Source: Desulfobacterium sp. (GTDB lineage: Bacteria; Desulfobacterota; Desulfobacteria; Desulfobacterales; Desulfobacteraceae). Taken from it: 64,000 bases of DNA. This document shows, one piece after another, positions 41,147-50,059 of the stretch. The position numbers and the translations under genes were made by a program. The notes under the pieces are model-generated. The model did not search any database, was not told the origin of the DNA, and saw only the letters and a list, made by a program, of their open reading frames with translations. How positions within the stretch are numbered: the first letter of the stretch is position 1; each line of letters opens with the position of its first letter. Where the stretch lies: NCBI GenBank assembly GCA_016342325.1, contig JAEINR010000021.1, positions 1-64,000 on the forward strand, given 5' to 3'.

Positions 41147-42115
41147 ATGATTGAGACACTGGCGCGCGACATCTTCTGCATCAAGATCCCTTTGCCCGAA
41201 ACTCCGTTGAAATCCCTCAACTCCGTGGTGATCAAGGGCAAAGAGCGAAATCTTGTCATCGATACCGGGCTGAACCATGACGACTGCTTTGCTGCCATGG
41301 ACGCAGGACTGACCGAGCTTGGTATCGACCGGAACCGGACCGACTTTCTCATCACCCATCTCCATGCAGACCATTTTGGGCTGTTGCACCGGCTGCTCAC
41401 GCCGGACTCCAGGATTTATTTCAACCGTCCGGAAGCCGAACTCCTGGAGGCCTGGGAGGGGTGGGAACCCATGCTCGAGTCGGCACGGGTGAACGGGTTT
41501 CCCGCGGATAAGCTGCGGCAGGCGCTGGAGAACCATCCTGGGTTCAAGCACGGCTCCAAGTGGAAGCCGGGCATGCGGATGATCCATGATAATGACGAGA
41601 TTTCCGTGGGGGAGTATACCCTCAGGTGCATCGAGACCCCGGGCCATACCCTGGGTCATATTTGCCTGTATGAGCCGGAAAACAAGATCTTCATCTCAGG
41701 GGACCACATCCTGGGGGACATCACCCCGAACATCCAGTGCTGGGAGGAGGGGGAGAACCTGTTGAACGACTATCTTCAAAGCCTTGACAAGGTGTACCAT
41801 TTGGATGTGGCGCTTGTGGTGCCCGGCCACAGGAGTTTGTTCACGGACATGAAAAAGCGGATCGACCAGCTCAAGGCCCACCACATGGAGCGGCTTGGGG
41901 AGGTTGAAACCATCCTCTCCAAGGGGGCCCAGGATGCCTATGAAACCGCGTCCCAGATGACCTGGGACATCCGGGCCGCCTCCTGGGACGACTTCCCCAT
42001 TGCCCAGAAGTGGTTTGCAACCGGGGAAGCCATCTCGCATCTTCACTACCTTGAACACTCAAACAGGATCGCAAAGACCCTTGACAGGGATCGAATTATT
42101 TATTCGGGGTGCTGA
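41147..42115 (+). CDS. MBL-fold metallo-hydrolase
   Basis: Zinc-dependent metallo-beta-lactamase-fold hydrolase of 322 residues. The metal motif THLHADHFGLLHRL, the second His in ETPGHTLGHICLYEP, SGDHILGDITPNI and a late VPGHRS give a full ligand set. The C-terminal ~90 residues are helical (DQLKAHHMERLGEVETILSK), as in LACTB2 and hydroxyacyl-hydrolase-like members acting on thioesters or lipids. AAGGAG precedes the ATG. It converges on fadD with a 20-bp overlap of the two coding ends. Proximity to acyl-CoA genes suggests an acyl-thioester substrate, which is inference. Confidence 0.85.
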   Translation: MIETLARDIFCIKIPLPETPLKSLNSVVIKGKERNLVIDTGLNHDDCFAAMDAGLTELGIDRNRTDFLITHLHADHFGLLHRLLTPDSRIYFNRPEAELLEAWEGWEPMLESARVNGFPADKLRQALENHPGFKHGSKWKPGMRMIHDNDEISVGEYTLRCIETPGHTLGHICLYEPENKIFISGDHILGDITPNIQCWEEGENLLNDYLQSLDKVYHLDVALVVPGHRSLFTDMKKRIDQLKAHHMERLGEVETILSKGAQDAYETASQMTWDIRAASWDDFPIAQKWFATGEAISHLHYLEHSNRIAKTLDRDRIIYSGC

Positions 42116-43805
42116 GCCGTTCAAGCTCCTCTTGCCTGAGATCTTTTCTGAGTACCTTGCCCACATTGGTCTTGGGCAGGCTGTCCCTGAACTCCACCTG
42201 GGTGGGGAGCTTGTACACGGCCAGCCGTGTTTTGCAGAAATCGATGATCTCTTTCTTTGTGGCCTGGGCATCCTGTTTCAAGACCACAAAGGCCTTGATC
42301 TGCTCCCCCCGGATCTCATGGGGGATGCCCACGGCACAGGCCTCAACCACCTCGGGGTGCTGGAACAGCACCTCGTCGATGTCCCTGGGGTAGACATTGT
42401 ATCCTCCTGAGATGATCATGTCCTTGATCCTGTCCACGATGAAAAAATAGCCGTCATCGTCCATCATGGCGATATCCCCGGTGTACAGCCACCCATTCTC
42501 CAGGGTCGCCTGGGTCTCTTCGGCCATGTTCCAGTAGCCCCGCATCACCTGGGGGCCCCGCACTACAAGTTCCCCCGGCTCATTTGCCGGCATGGTGAGG
42601 TTCCGGTCATTGAGGTTGGCGATCCGGCATTCGGTGTCCGGGAGGGGCACACCAATGCTACCGATCTTTCGTTTGCCTTTGCCAAAGGGGTTGACATGGG
42701 TGGCAGGAGAGGACTCGGTCATGCCAAAGGCCTCGATGATGGTGGAGCCTGTTTTTTCCTCAAACTGGGTGATGATCTCCTGGGGCAGGGGAGCGCTGCC
42801 CGAGATGCACACCTTGATGGCGGTCAGATCGCAGCTTTCGATCTTTGGATGGTTGAGAAGCCCGATATACATGGTCGGCACCAGGGGGGCCAGGGTGGGC
42901 CGGAACCGGGTTATGGCCTCTAACAGCTGTTCGGGCTGGGGTTTGGGCACCAGGATGTTGCCCCATCCCCTGAAGATGGGAAAATTCATGGCAACGGTGA
43001 GCCCCATGACATGGAAAAAAGGCAGGGCGCCCAGCATGATCTCGTCCGGGGAGTCGATCTCCGGCAGCCAGGCATTGAGCTGCTGGATCTGCATGCTCAG
43101 GTTGGCGTGGGTGAGTTCCGCGCCCTTGGAGAGGCCGGTGGTGCCGCCGGTGTACTGGAGCATTGCCGTGTCGTCAAACGCGATTTTGGGCTGTTTGGCA
43201 AGTTGGGGCGCCTGTTTGATGAGGGGCTTCCATGGCAGGAGGCCCTCTGCCTTTGTGACTTTGGCCGCAAGCTTTTGTTTTTTTGCCACCAAAGGAAAGA
43301 GGAGATTCTTGGGAAAGGGCAGGTAGTCACCGATGGAGGTGTAGATGATCTTTCGGATGGATGTCTCCCCACGCAGGGCCACCATCCGGTCCGCAAGCAG
43401 ATCCAGGGTGATCAGCAGAATCGCGTTGGCATCGTTGAACTGGTGACGAAGTTCCCTGTCCGAGTAGAGGGGATTGTTCATCACGGCCACGGCACCGATC
43501 TTGAGCACCCCATAGTAGGAGACCACACAGGGAATCACATTGGGCAGGAGAATGGCCACCCGGTCTCCCTTTTTTATGCCCATGGCCAGGAGGGTGGCGG
43601 CAAAGGCGTCCACCATGGCACTCAGGTTTTTGTATGTGAGTTCATACCCCATGAACGAGAGAGCCATGGCATTGGGGCGTTCTTTGGCGCTTTGGTCGAG
43701 AAATTCGGGAAGGGTTCTTTTTTCATAGTTGACCGTTTCCGGAACGCCGTTGTCGTAGTGGGCAAGCCATGGCTTTAACGCGTAGGGATCGATATCTGTT
43801 TTCAT
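42096..43805 (-). CDS. fadD: Long-chain fatty acid-CoA ligase
   Basis: Activates a carboxylic acid to its CoA thioester with ATP. Adenylate-forming motifs are complete: LQYTGGTTGLSKGAELTHAN, EAFGMTESSPATHVNPFGKG, GWLYTGDIAMMDDDGYFFIVD and RIKDMIISGGYNVYPRDIDEVL, plus the catalytic Lys region LPKTNVGKVLRKDLR. The length of 569 residues is typical of FadD. Its position at the end of the branched-acyl-CoA cluster makes it a likely entry step, analogous to AtuH. GGAGGCTTGAG precedes the ATG. The substrate chain cannot be told from sequence. Confidence 0.92.
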   Translation of the reverse strand: MKTDIDPYALKPWLAHYDNGVPETVNYEKRTLPEFLDQSAKERPNAMALSFMGYELTYKNLSAMVDAFAATLLAMGIKKGDRVAILLPNVIPCVVSYYGVLKIGAVAVMNNPLYSDRELRHQFNDANAILLITLDLLADRMVALRGETSIRKIIYTSIGDYLPFPKNLLFPLVAKKQKLAAKVTKAEGLLPWKPLIKQAPQLAKQPKIAFDDTAMLQYTGGTTGLSKGAELTHANLSMQIQQLNAWLPEIDSPDEIMLGALPFFHVMGLTVAMNFPIFRGWGNILVPKPQPEQLLEAITRFRPTLAPLVPTMYIGLLNHPKIESCDLTAIKVCISGSAPLPQEIITQFEEKTGSTIIEAFGMTESSPATHVNPFGKGKRKIGSIGVPLPDTECRIANLNDRNLTMPANEPGELVVRGPQVMRGYWNMAEETQATLENGWLYTGDIAMMDDDGYFFIVDRIKDMIISGGYNVYPRDIDEVLFQHPEVVEACAVGIPHEIRGEQIKAFVVLKQDAQATKKEIIDFCKTRLAVYKLPTQVEFRDSLPKTNVGKVLRKDLRQEELERLSTPNK

Positions 43806-43874
43806 CTCAAGCCTCCTGTGTCTGTGGGATTATCGTTAAGAACTCCTGTTGTCGTTGTAAACATGGTCTGTCAT

Positions 43875-44996
43875 TTAAAATTTAATTCTTAGTCCGGACA
43901 TGAGCGCATCAATATCATCGAAATCGCTGTCGGTCCGGTCCAGTTCGTAATGGCGGTATCCAAAGTAGAGCTCCGTGTTCCAGTTTTCCAGCTTCTGCAC
44001 CGCCAGAACGCCAATGGTATCGCCCTTGTCATCGTTGACCTTCATCTCTTCGAATTTGCCGTAATCGATGGCAAAGGCGGTGCTGCCCAGGTCAAACAGT
44101 TGGGCAATGTAACCGATTTTACCATAATAATAGGTGGCATCCTCCCTGGCGGTGGATTCGTCTTCCCGCATGCCGGAGGCCATGGTCAGGTTCAGGCCGT
44201 TGGTTGCCAAAAAGGACAGGGACCCGGACACCTGATTATCCTTGGAACCCGAACCACTGTAATTGACATAGGAGACGGCGCCGGCGGTTTTTATGCCGGC
44301 TATTTCTCCCGTATACCGCAAGGCCAGATCGTCACCATCGGTGCCGTCATCGGAACCGCTGGAAACCGCCAGGCTGAACCCTTTGCATGAAGGCGAATCA
44401 TAGCGAACCCGGTCTTTTCGGTTGAACCCGTCCAGGTTGTTGAATGCATCGCCAACCGTTGCATCGGAGAGGCTGTTTGGGGCGTCATCAAAGAAGTGCA
44501 TGCCGCCGGCCAGGGAATGGGTCTTGGACGAGCCCACCACCGTTGTACCGGAAAGATCAATTTCGGTTGTGCCGTCGGAGGCGGTTTGGCCCTGGCCCAG
44601 GGAGAGTTTTCCGAACCGGCATTGGATAAACACTTCTAGGATCCGGTCGGTGAACCCATCATCGTCCGTATCGGACAATCTCTGCCACACCTGGTTGCTG
44701 GCGTTGGATTCATATTCATACTCCATATGGGCGCCCACAGTGAATATGTCATTGGGCTTGGCCGTTGTTATCACGCCGATTCGGGTTGAACTGTTGTCGT
44801 TGTCCACATGATAAAAATCATCCTTGTCTCCATCATTGGCATAGAGGACGGCCCTGTTGATCTGGCCATACACCTCCACCTGCACTTTGTCTGTTTTGTT
44901 CACCACCATGGCTGCGGTGGCAACATTGCAGAACAGCGTAAATCCAATGCTAAGGATGCTTAAAAGAATACGTTTTTTAACAACGATTTCTTTCAT
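43875..44996 (-). CDS. Gram-negative porin
   Basis: Outer-membrane trimeric-type porin of 373 residues from the ATG at 44996, which has GGGGAGGG upstream. The tracked start at 45119 adds an unlikely 41-residue extension. The signal peptide is MKEIVVKKRILLSILSIGFT with cleavage near ATAA. The mature protein opens VEVYGQINRAVLYANDGDKD, the classic porin start. Alternating beta strands follow, ending SGLRIKF with C-terminal Phe. It may let the cluster's hydrophobic acids or terpenoids, or their salts, cross the outer membrane. Confidence 0.88.
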   Translation of the reverse strand: MKEIVVKKRILLSILSIGFTLFCNVATAAMVVNKTDKVQVEVYGQINRAVLYANDGDKDDFYHVDNDNSSTRIGVITTAKPNDIFTVGAHMEYEYESNASNQVWQRLSDTDDDGFTDRILEVFIQCRFGKLSLGQGQTASDGTTEIDLSGTTVVGSSKTHSLAGGMHFFDDAPNSLSDATVGDAFNNLDGFNRKDRVRYDSPSCKGFSLAVSSGSDDGTDGDDLALRYTGEIAGIKTAGAVSYVNYSGSGSKDNQVSGSLSFLATNGLNLTMASGMREDESTAREDATYYYGKIGYIAQLFDLGSTAFAIDYGKFEEMKVNDDKGDTIGVLAVQKLENWNTELYFGYRHYELDRTDSDFDDIDALMSGLRIKF

Positions 44997-45381
44997 TCTT
45001 CCCTCCCCGTTGCATACACGATGAAAAATGATCTGCCCGGCAAAACCCGCATTTTTTTTTAACTCGTAAACGATTTCCCCCGTAAAACAGGTCGTCGATT
45101 GGGTGAAAAAAACTGACAATCAGTCTTGAATTGCGGAAGTGCGGTGATTCTTGTTCCGTCGAGTTTATCCGTGTTTTGTCTGCGTGAAATCGTGTACTGA
45201 CAAACGCCCTGGAGTTGGGAATTCCTACGGCAAAAAATGATGCATGCCATTGAAAAACATGCATCATTTATTACTAACAGAAGCGTGTTGTTTGTCAAGA
45301 GAAGTGTGGCAAAGGGTAAAAAAACCGTTCTCTGTAAACCGGCACAACGCCACCATGGGAAGGGCTGTGACGTCCTCCCGG
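44997..45381. terminator. Intergenic region with terminator of the carbonic-anhydrase gene
   Basis: This 385-bp stretch upstream of the porin gene contains a minus-strand terminator at 45231-45268: arms AATGATGCATG and CATGCATCATT, an 11-nt loop and then TTTTTT on the minus strand. The rest, AT-rich, should hold the porin promoter. No gene is supported in it. Confidence 0.7.
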
Positions 45382-45927
45382 TCAGGTGGTGGGGGACGGT
45401 GCCAGGGTGGCCTCGGGCATTCCCTGGTCCAGGTATTTTTCGGCAAGGTCGATGTAGACCTGCTTGCCGAAGTTCCAAAGCTCCTGGTCCTTTTCGTTCA
45501 CATCCCGGATGAGCCGTGCGGGATTGCCCGCAGCCACCTTTCCGGGTTCGATTTTCTGGTTGGACCGAACCACGGAACCTTCGCCCACGATACTCCATTC
45601 GCCTGTTTCGGAGAAGATGCTCAGGATGGCCCCCATGCCCACCACCGAGTAGTCGCCGATGATGTTGCCGTGGAGGATGGCGCCGTGGCCCAGGGTCACC
45701 ATTTTGCCGATCAGGTACAGGCCGCCCGGGGGGGAGTGGATGATGACCCCCTCTTCAACGGCCGTGCCGTCCCCGATGACGATGCGGCCGTAATCCCCGC
45801 GGATGATGGCCCCATGGCCGATGTAGCAGTTGTCTCCGATCTCGACATCTCCGATGACCCTGGCAAGGTCGCTCACATAGCTTCCCCTGCCCACCGAGGG
45901 TGTTTTTCCGTCAAAGTGATAGAGCAT
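45382..45927 (-). CDS. Gamma-class carbonic anhydrase-like (PaaY/CaiE-type) protein
   Basis: Trimeric left-handed beta-helix protein of 181 residues. Hexapeptide repeats include VIGDVEIGDNCYIGHGAIIR and GDYGRIVIGDGTAVEEGVII. The three zinc His are present: IIHSPPG, GHGAILHG. The C-terminal helix (LIRDVNEKDQELWNFGKQVYI) is typical. Members range from true carbonic anhydrases to PaaY-type thioesterases found in acyl-CoA pathways. Position beside acyl-CoA genes favours either thioesterase-type housekeeping or bicarbonate supply to the nearby carboxylase. Both are inference. Confidence 0.82.
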   Translation of the reverse strand: MLYHFDGKTPSVGRGSYVSDLARVIGDVEIGDNCYIGHGAIIRGDYGRIVIGDGTAVEEGVIIHSPPGGLYLIGKMVTLGHGAILHGNIIGDYSVVGMGAILSIFSETGEWSIVGEGSVVRSNQKIEPGKVAAGNPARLIRDVNEKDQELWNFGKQVYIDLAEKYLDQGMPEATLAPSPTT

Positions 45928-46004
45928 GGTTCCTCCTTATTATAGGGCCTGTTTTTGTTGCAACCGATACAGCCGGCATCCGTTCGAGTGCCGGCGTCCA
46001 TGGT

Positions 46005-47165
46005 TTACATCAGTTTTGTGATGATCTCCTTCATGATCTCCGTGGTCCCGCCGCCGATGGAGAGGATCCGGTTGTCCCGGTAGAGCCGTTCCACCACGGC
46101 GTCACGCATATAGCCGTAGCCGCCGAAGATCTGCACCGCATCAAAGGTGACCTTGTCGCTCACCTGGCAGGCAAAGTTCTTGGCCATGGAGATCTCTTTG
46201 ATCTGGTTGACCCCGGCATCGATCTTGGCTGCGATCCGGTAGGTGAACTCCTGGCTCACCTCCACCTGGGTGGCCATCTCGGCAAGCTTGTGACGGGTTA
46301 CCTGGAAGCCTGAAAGGGGTTTGCCAAAGGCCTCCCGCTCTGTTGCATACTTCATGGCCTGTTCCAGGGCGATCCGGGCGGTCATGTTGGCCATGATGCA
46401 CAGCTGGAGCCGTTCGCTCTGGAAGTTCTCCATGATGTAGTAGAAGCCCTGGTTTTCCTCGCCGATGAGGTTCTCCACCGGCACCTTCAGGTTGTCCAGA
46501 TAGATCTCGGCCGTGTCCGAGGCCCACCACCCGGTTTTTTTCATGGGGGGGGAGGTGGAATAGCCCGGGGTGTCGGACTCGATCACCAAAAGGCTGATGC
46601 CGTGGGCACCCTCGCCCCCGGTGCGCACGGCGCAGGTGAGCTGGTCGGCCCTGACCCCGCTTGTGATAAAGGTCTTGCTGCCGTTGACCCGATAGTGGTC
46701 TCCATTTCTCACGGCCGTGGTTTTGATGTTGGCCACGTCCGAGCCGCCGCCGGGTTCGGTGATCCCAAGGGCCGCGATCCTGTCGCCTGCGATCACAGGC
46801 CCGGCAAACCGCTCCTTTTGCGCCTCAGTGCCTTTTCTGATGATGGGGGGGATGGCGATGTCAAGGGAGCCAAGGCCTGCCACAAGCCCGCCCGAGGTGG
46901 AGCGCATCAGCTCCTCACCCACCACGATCTTGAGAAATATGTCCCCGGGGGTGCCCCCCAGCTCTTCGGGGTACCCGGTTCCCATGAGGCCGAGCTCCCC
47001 TGCCATCTTGTACAGGTTTCTCGGGAATTCGCCCTTCTCCTCCCACGCGTCGATGTTGGGGAGGATCTCCTTTTGTACAAACTCTTTGACCGATTTTCGC
47101 ACCAGATCGTGCTCTTTACCGAAATAATGCTGAAAATCGGTTGTTGAATCGGCGTGATGGGCCAT
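46005..47165 (-). CDS. Acyl-CoA dehydrogenase
   Basis: FAD enzyme making 2-enoyl-CoA and passing electrons to ETF. Signature elements are ALGITEPGGGSDVANIKTTAV, YRVNGSKTFITSGVRADQLT, LIGEENQGFYYIMENFQSER and the C-terminal IFGGYGYMRDAVVERLYRDNRI. The catalytic Glu would be in VFDAVQIFGGYGYMRDAVVE-type segment, but this was not aligned. The length of 386 residues is normal. It is in the minus-strand run of the branched-acyl-CoA cluster. AGGAGG precedes the ATG. A second dehydrogenase lies at 50060. Confidence 0.92.
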   Translation of the reverse strand: MAHHADSTTDFQHYFGKEHDLVRKSVKEFVQKEILPNIDAWEEKGEFPRNLYKMAGELGLMGTGYPEELGGTPGDIFLKIVVGEELMRSTSGGLVAGLGSLDIAIPPIIRKGTEAQKERFAGPVIAGDRIAALGITEPGGGSDVANIKTTAVRNGDHYRVNGSKTFITSGVRADQLTCAVRTGGEGAHGISLLVIESDTPGYSTSPPMKKTGWWASDTAEIYLDNLKVPVENLIGEENQGFYYIMENFQSERLQLCIMANMTARIALEQAMKYATEREAFGKPLSGFQVTRHKLAEMATQVEVSQEFTYRIAAKIDAGVNQIKEISMAKNFACQVSDKVTFDAVQIFGGYGYMRDAVVERLYRDNRILSIGGGTTEIMKEIITKLM

Positions 47166-47183
47166 GGCAAAACCTCCTAGGGT

Positions 47184-47258
47184 CTTATGGCTGGTTTACG
47201 TGTTGTTTTGGCAATAGAATCCGAAAAAAAACGTTGGTTTCGGCGTGTCCGGGTTCGG
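47184..47258 (+). repeat. Dispersed ~75-bp intergenic repeat, copy C
   Basis: Contains CGTGTTGTTTTGGCAATAGA followed by TTTCGGCGTGTCCGGGTTCG, matching copies A (952-1025) and B (63656-63730) in order and length. It fills the gap between the acyl-CoA dehydrogenase and the TIGR03084-like gene. Confidence 0.7.
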
Positions 47259-48038
47259 TTAAACCTTGGGCCCGGTGGACGGGGGGCCTGCAAATGCCTG
47301 GGCAATGGCCATCCACTCTTTTGCCGTCTCGCCCTCCACCCGGAGGCCGGTGTTGTCCACATGGCGCCGCTGGGTTATCACCAGGCAGAAGTCCAGGGCC
47401 GTGCCCGTGACCCGGTTGGGCCACGCGTCATCCCCAAAGGTCCAGGTTTCATTGGGCGGACCCGTCAATTCCACATAAACCTTGTCCGTGGGTTTTGCCA
47501 TGCGCCGGTTGACATAGGCCCAGCCAAAGGTCTTCACCCCGAGAAGAGCAATGTGCTCAAGGCCCGGGGTCGGGGTGCGCTCGATCCCCAGGGTGTCCAG
47601 GATGTCCTGGCCGTGGGCCCAGGTTTCCATGAGTCTGGCCGTGGCAAAGGAGGGGGCGGTCATGGGGGGGCCGTACCAGGGATGTTTTGTGCCGGGATCA
47701 AGGGATTTAAGGGCCTGGACCATGACGGTGCGCTCTTTTTTCCAGAGATCCATGAGTGCCCCGGGATCGAGGTTCCTGGCCGGGGCAATGGAGCGCTCAA
47801 ACATATCTTCCGGGTCTTTGCAGGTTGCCAGGAGTTCTTCAAGATGGGCCCGGAACCCCTTGGGGTCGGTGACGGCAAGGGTGGCCTTGTTGTCGTAATA
47901 GGCAATGTGCCCGATCTCCTCCCGGATGCTCCAGTTGCCAAAGGGGGTCACCCGGTCCCATTCGTCCGGGGCCAGGGCCCCAAGGGCCTTGTCAAGGGTG
48001 CGGTACTCCTTTTCAATTTCTTGGCACAGGGTCTCCAT
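47259..48038 (-). CDS. TIGR03084-like DinB/maleylpyruvate-isomerase-fold protein
   Basis: Four-helix metal-binding protein of the DinB_2/MDMPI fold, 259 residues from the ATG at 48038 (AGGAGG upstream; the tracked GTG is 6 bp earlier and lies in the ribosome site). Segment WDRVTPFGNWSIREEIGHIA carries the first His of the metal site and METWAHGQDILDTLG the second. The C-terminal region has VYVELTGPPNETWTFGDDAWPNRVT. TIGR03084-type proteins are often near AtuA-type acyl-CoA genes. Their activity is not known. Confidence 0.78.
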   Translation of the reverse strand: METLCQEIEKEYRTLDKALGALAPDEWDRVTPFGNWSIREEIGHIAYYDNKATLAVTDPKGFRAHLEELLATCKDPEDMFERSIAPARNLDPGALMDLWKKERTVMVQALKSLDPGTKHPWYGPPMTAPSFATARLMETWAHGQDILDTLGIERTPTPGLEHIALLGVKTFGWAYVNRRMAKPTDKVYVELTGPPNETWTFGDDAWPNRVTGTALDFCLVITQRRHVDNTGLRVEGETAKEWMAIAQAFAGPPSTGPKV

Positions 48039-48050
48039 GAACACCTCCTG

Positions 48051-50051
48051 CTATAGTTGGATTGCTGCGAGAAATCCGCCGTGGATGGCGTCGTTGATTT
48101 TGCCAGGGCGTACGCAGTCGCCAATGGTTGTGTAATTGATATCTTTATCTTCAAGGGCCTTTTCAAGGGTCTGCACCGGCCGGGAGCCCAGGGCCAGGAT
48201 GATGGTGTCGAAGGCCTCCTCTTCCTGGGTGTCCCCTTTTTGGACGCTTACGTTTCCGTTGGCCACGGATTCCACCCGGGTGCTTGTATTGACCGTCACC
48301 CCGTACCGGTCAAGGTTGCCCAGGAGCACCCAGCGGGTGGATTTGCCCACATCCTTTCCTGCCCGGTCCAGCATTTCGAACACGGTCACCTTGGACGATC
48401 CGTTGAACATGTGGTGCTTCAGGCGTTGGGCATCCATGGCGTCATAGGTGAACAAAAAGTGGAGCATCTCCGGGGAGAGGGTGCCCTTGGTCGCGGCAAA
48501 GAGAGCCGTTTCAAGGCCCACGGCCCCGCCGCCGATGACGGCCACCTTGGCGCCAAGGGGCGGATTGTTTTTCAACACGTCCCAGGAGGTGAGCACCTTG
48601 GGATGGTCCACCCCATCTATCCTGGGAACAATGGGTTCAGCCCCCTGGGCCAGGATCACGTGGTCAAATGCGCTCTTTTCAATGAACGCCGGGGTCACCT
48701 CGGTGTTGAGATGGACCGGGATTTTGCAGCGGTGCACCATGGCCCGGTAGTACCGGAGAAACGCGTTGAGCTCCTGCTTGTGGGGCGGGGCTGCGGCAAT
48801 GGGAATCTGGCCGCCGATATCGCCCGCCTTTTCAAACACTTCGACGGTGTGGCCTGCCTGGGTTGCGGTAACCGCCGCCTCAAGGCCTGCCACGCCGGCC
48901 CCCACCACCATGACCTTTTTGGGGGAATCGCTCTTGTAGATGGTGCGTTCCGTTTCAAAGCTGGCCCGGGGGTTGCCGATGCAGAACACGGGCTGGCCCG
49001 AGAAGATCTGGTCGGTGCATCCCTGGGAGCAGGCCACACAGGGCCGGATCTCATCGGCCCGGTTGGCTGCGGCTTTTTGGGGCCAGAAGGGATCCGCGAT
49101 GAGCACCCGTCCCAGGTTGACCATGTCGGCATACCCCTCCTGGATGAGGTTGTCCGCCTCGGCCGGGCTGGTGATGCGGTTGGAGGCCATCACAGGAACG
49201 GTGACATTTTCCCGGATGTTTTTGGCCAGAAAGGCAAATCCTTTTCTGGGCAGCTCCATGGGCAGCTGGGGAACCCTGGACTCGTGCCATCCGCCGGTGA
49301 CGTTGATCACGTCAATCCCAGCCTCCTGGTATATTTTGGCGATCTTGGGCATTTCAAGATCGGTGTTGCTTCCCTCCACAAAGTCGTTGCCCGCCATCCT
49401 GATGCCAAGGGGGAAGTCACTGCCCAGGGCCTTTCTTGCCCGCTCGATGGTCTCCCTTGGAAACCGTGTCCGGTTCTCAAAGCTTCCGCCGTAGCCATCG
49501 GTTCGCTGGTTCTTCAGGGGGGAGAGAAACTGGGTCATGAGATAGCCCGCCGATGCAATGATCTCCACTCCGTCGAACCCGGCTTCCCTTGCCCGCATGG
49601 CGGCCCTGGCAAAGCTTGCCTGGACCGTATCGATATCCTCGTGGTTCATCTCCTTGGGCATGGTCTTGGAGTAGTTGGAAAAGATGGGAGAGGGGGCCAG
49701 GGGCGTCTGGTTGTCGATGAGAAAGGGATGGCTGTATCCCCCGGCATGGAAGAGCTGGATCCAGGGGCTTGCCCCGTTCTCCCGGATGGACCGGGTGAGC
49801 TTCTGAAATTCAGGGATCGCCTCGTCATTGTCAATGCCAAGGGTGGCAATGCCCGACCCGATATAATCGACGCCCACGGGGCCTACCGTGACGATGCCGG
49901 CGCCGCCCTTGGCAATCTCGCTGAAAAAATGGTGGTAGCGGTCATTGAGTTTTCTGTCATAGGAGAAAAGCACGCCCAGGGACGGGTAGGCGATCCTGTT
50001 CTTTATCTCAAGGGTGTTGATGTTGATGGGGCTGAATAGGTTCGTATACAT
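48051..50051 (-). CDS. 2,4-dienoyl-CoA reductase-like / enoate reductase flavoprotein
   Basis: Large flavoenzyme of 666 residues: N-terminal TIM barrel of old-yellow-enzyme type binding FMN (~1-350), a 4Fe-4S cluster (RPCVACSQGCTDQIFSGQPV, then FCIGNPRA), then FAD and NAD(P)H domains with KKVMVVGAGVAGLEAAVTAT and AKVAVIGGGAVGLETALFA. This is the FadH architecture, shared with anaerobic enoate reductases. Active-site HxxY-type residues fall near EIIASAGYLMTQFLSPLKNQ. In an anaerobe it could reduce an alpha,beta-unsaturated branched acyl-CoA. The gap to the preceding acyl-CoA dehydrogenase is 8 bp. Confidence 0.9.
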   Translation of the reverse strand: MYTNLFSPININTLEIKNRIAYPSLGVLFSYDRKLNDRYHHFFSEIAKGGAGIVTVGPVGVDYIGSGIATLGIDNDEAIPEFQKLTRSIRENGASPWIQLFHAGGYSHPFLIDNQTPLAPSPIFSNYSKTMPKEMNHEDIDTVQASFARAAMRAREAGFDGVEIIASAGYLMTQFLSPLKNQRTDGYGGSFENRTRFPRETIERARKALGSDFPLGIRMAGNDFVEGSNTDLEMPKIAKIYQEAGIDVINVTGGWHESRVPQLPMELPRKGFAFLAKNIRENVTVPVMASNRITSPAEADNLIQEGYADMVNLGRVLIADPFWPQKAAANRADEIRPCVACSQGCTDQIFSGQPVFCIGNPRASFETERTIYKSDSPKKVMVVGAGVAGLEAAVTATQAGHTVEVFEKAGDIGGQIPIAAAPPHKQELNAFLRYYRAMVHRCKIPVHLNTEVTPAFIEKSAFDHVILAQGAEPIVPRIDGVDHPKVLTSWDVLKNNPPLGAKVAVIGGGAVGLETALFAATKGTLSPEMLHFLFTYDAMDAQRLKHHMFNGSSKVTVFEMLDRAGKDVGKSTRWVLLGNLDRYGVTVNTSTRVESVANGNVSVQKGDTQEEEAFDTIILALGSRPVQTLEKALEDKDINYTTIGDCVRPGKINDAIHGGFLAAIQL

Positions 50052-50059
50052 GGCGCTCC

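Noticed and set aside
45059-45598. 179-codon minus-strand ORF between porin and carbonic anhydrase
   Set aside because: Overlaps the carbonic anhydrase gene in another frame and runs through its terminator hairpin.
48057-50039. 660-codon ORF on the plus strand
   Set aside because: It lies exactly antisense to the FadH-like flavoenzyme, which has every expected domain. The plus-strand protein has no recognisable motif; GC-rich third positions create such shadows.
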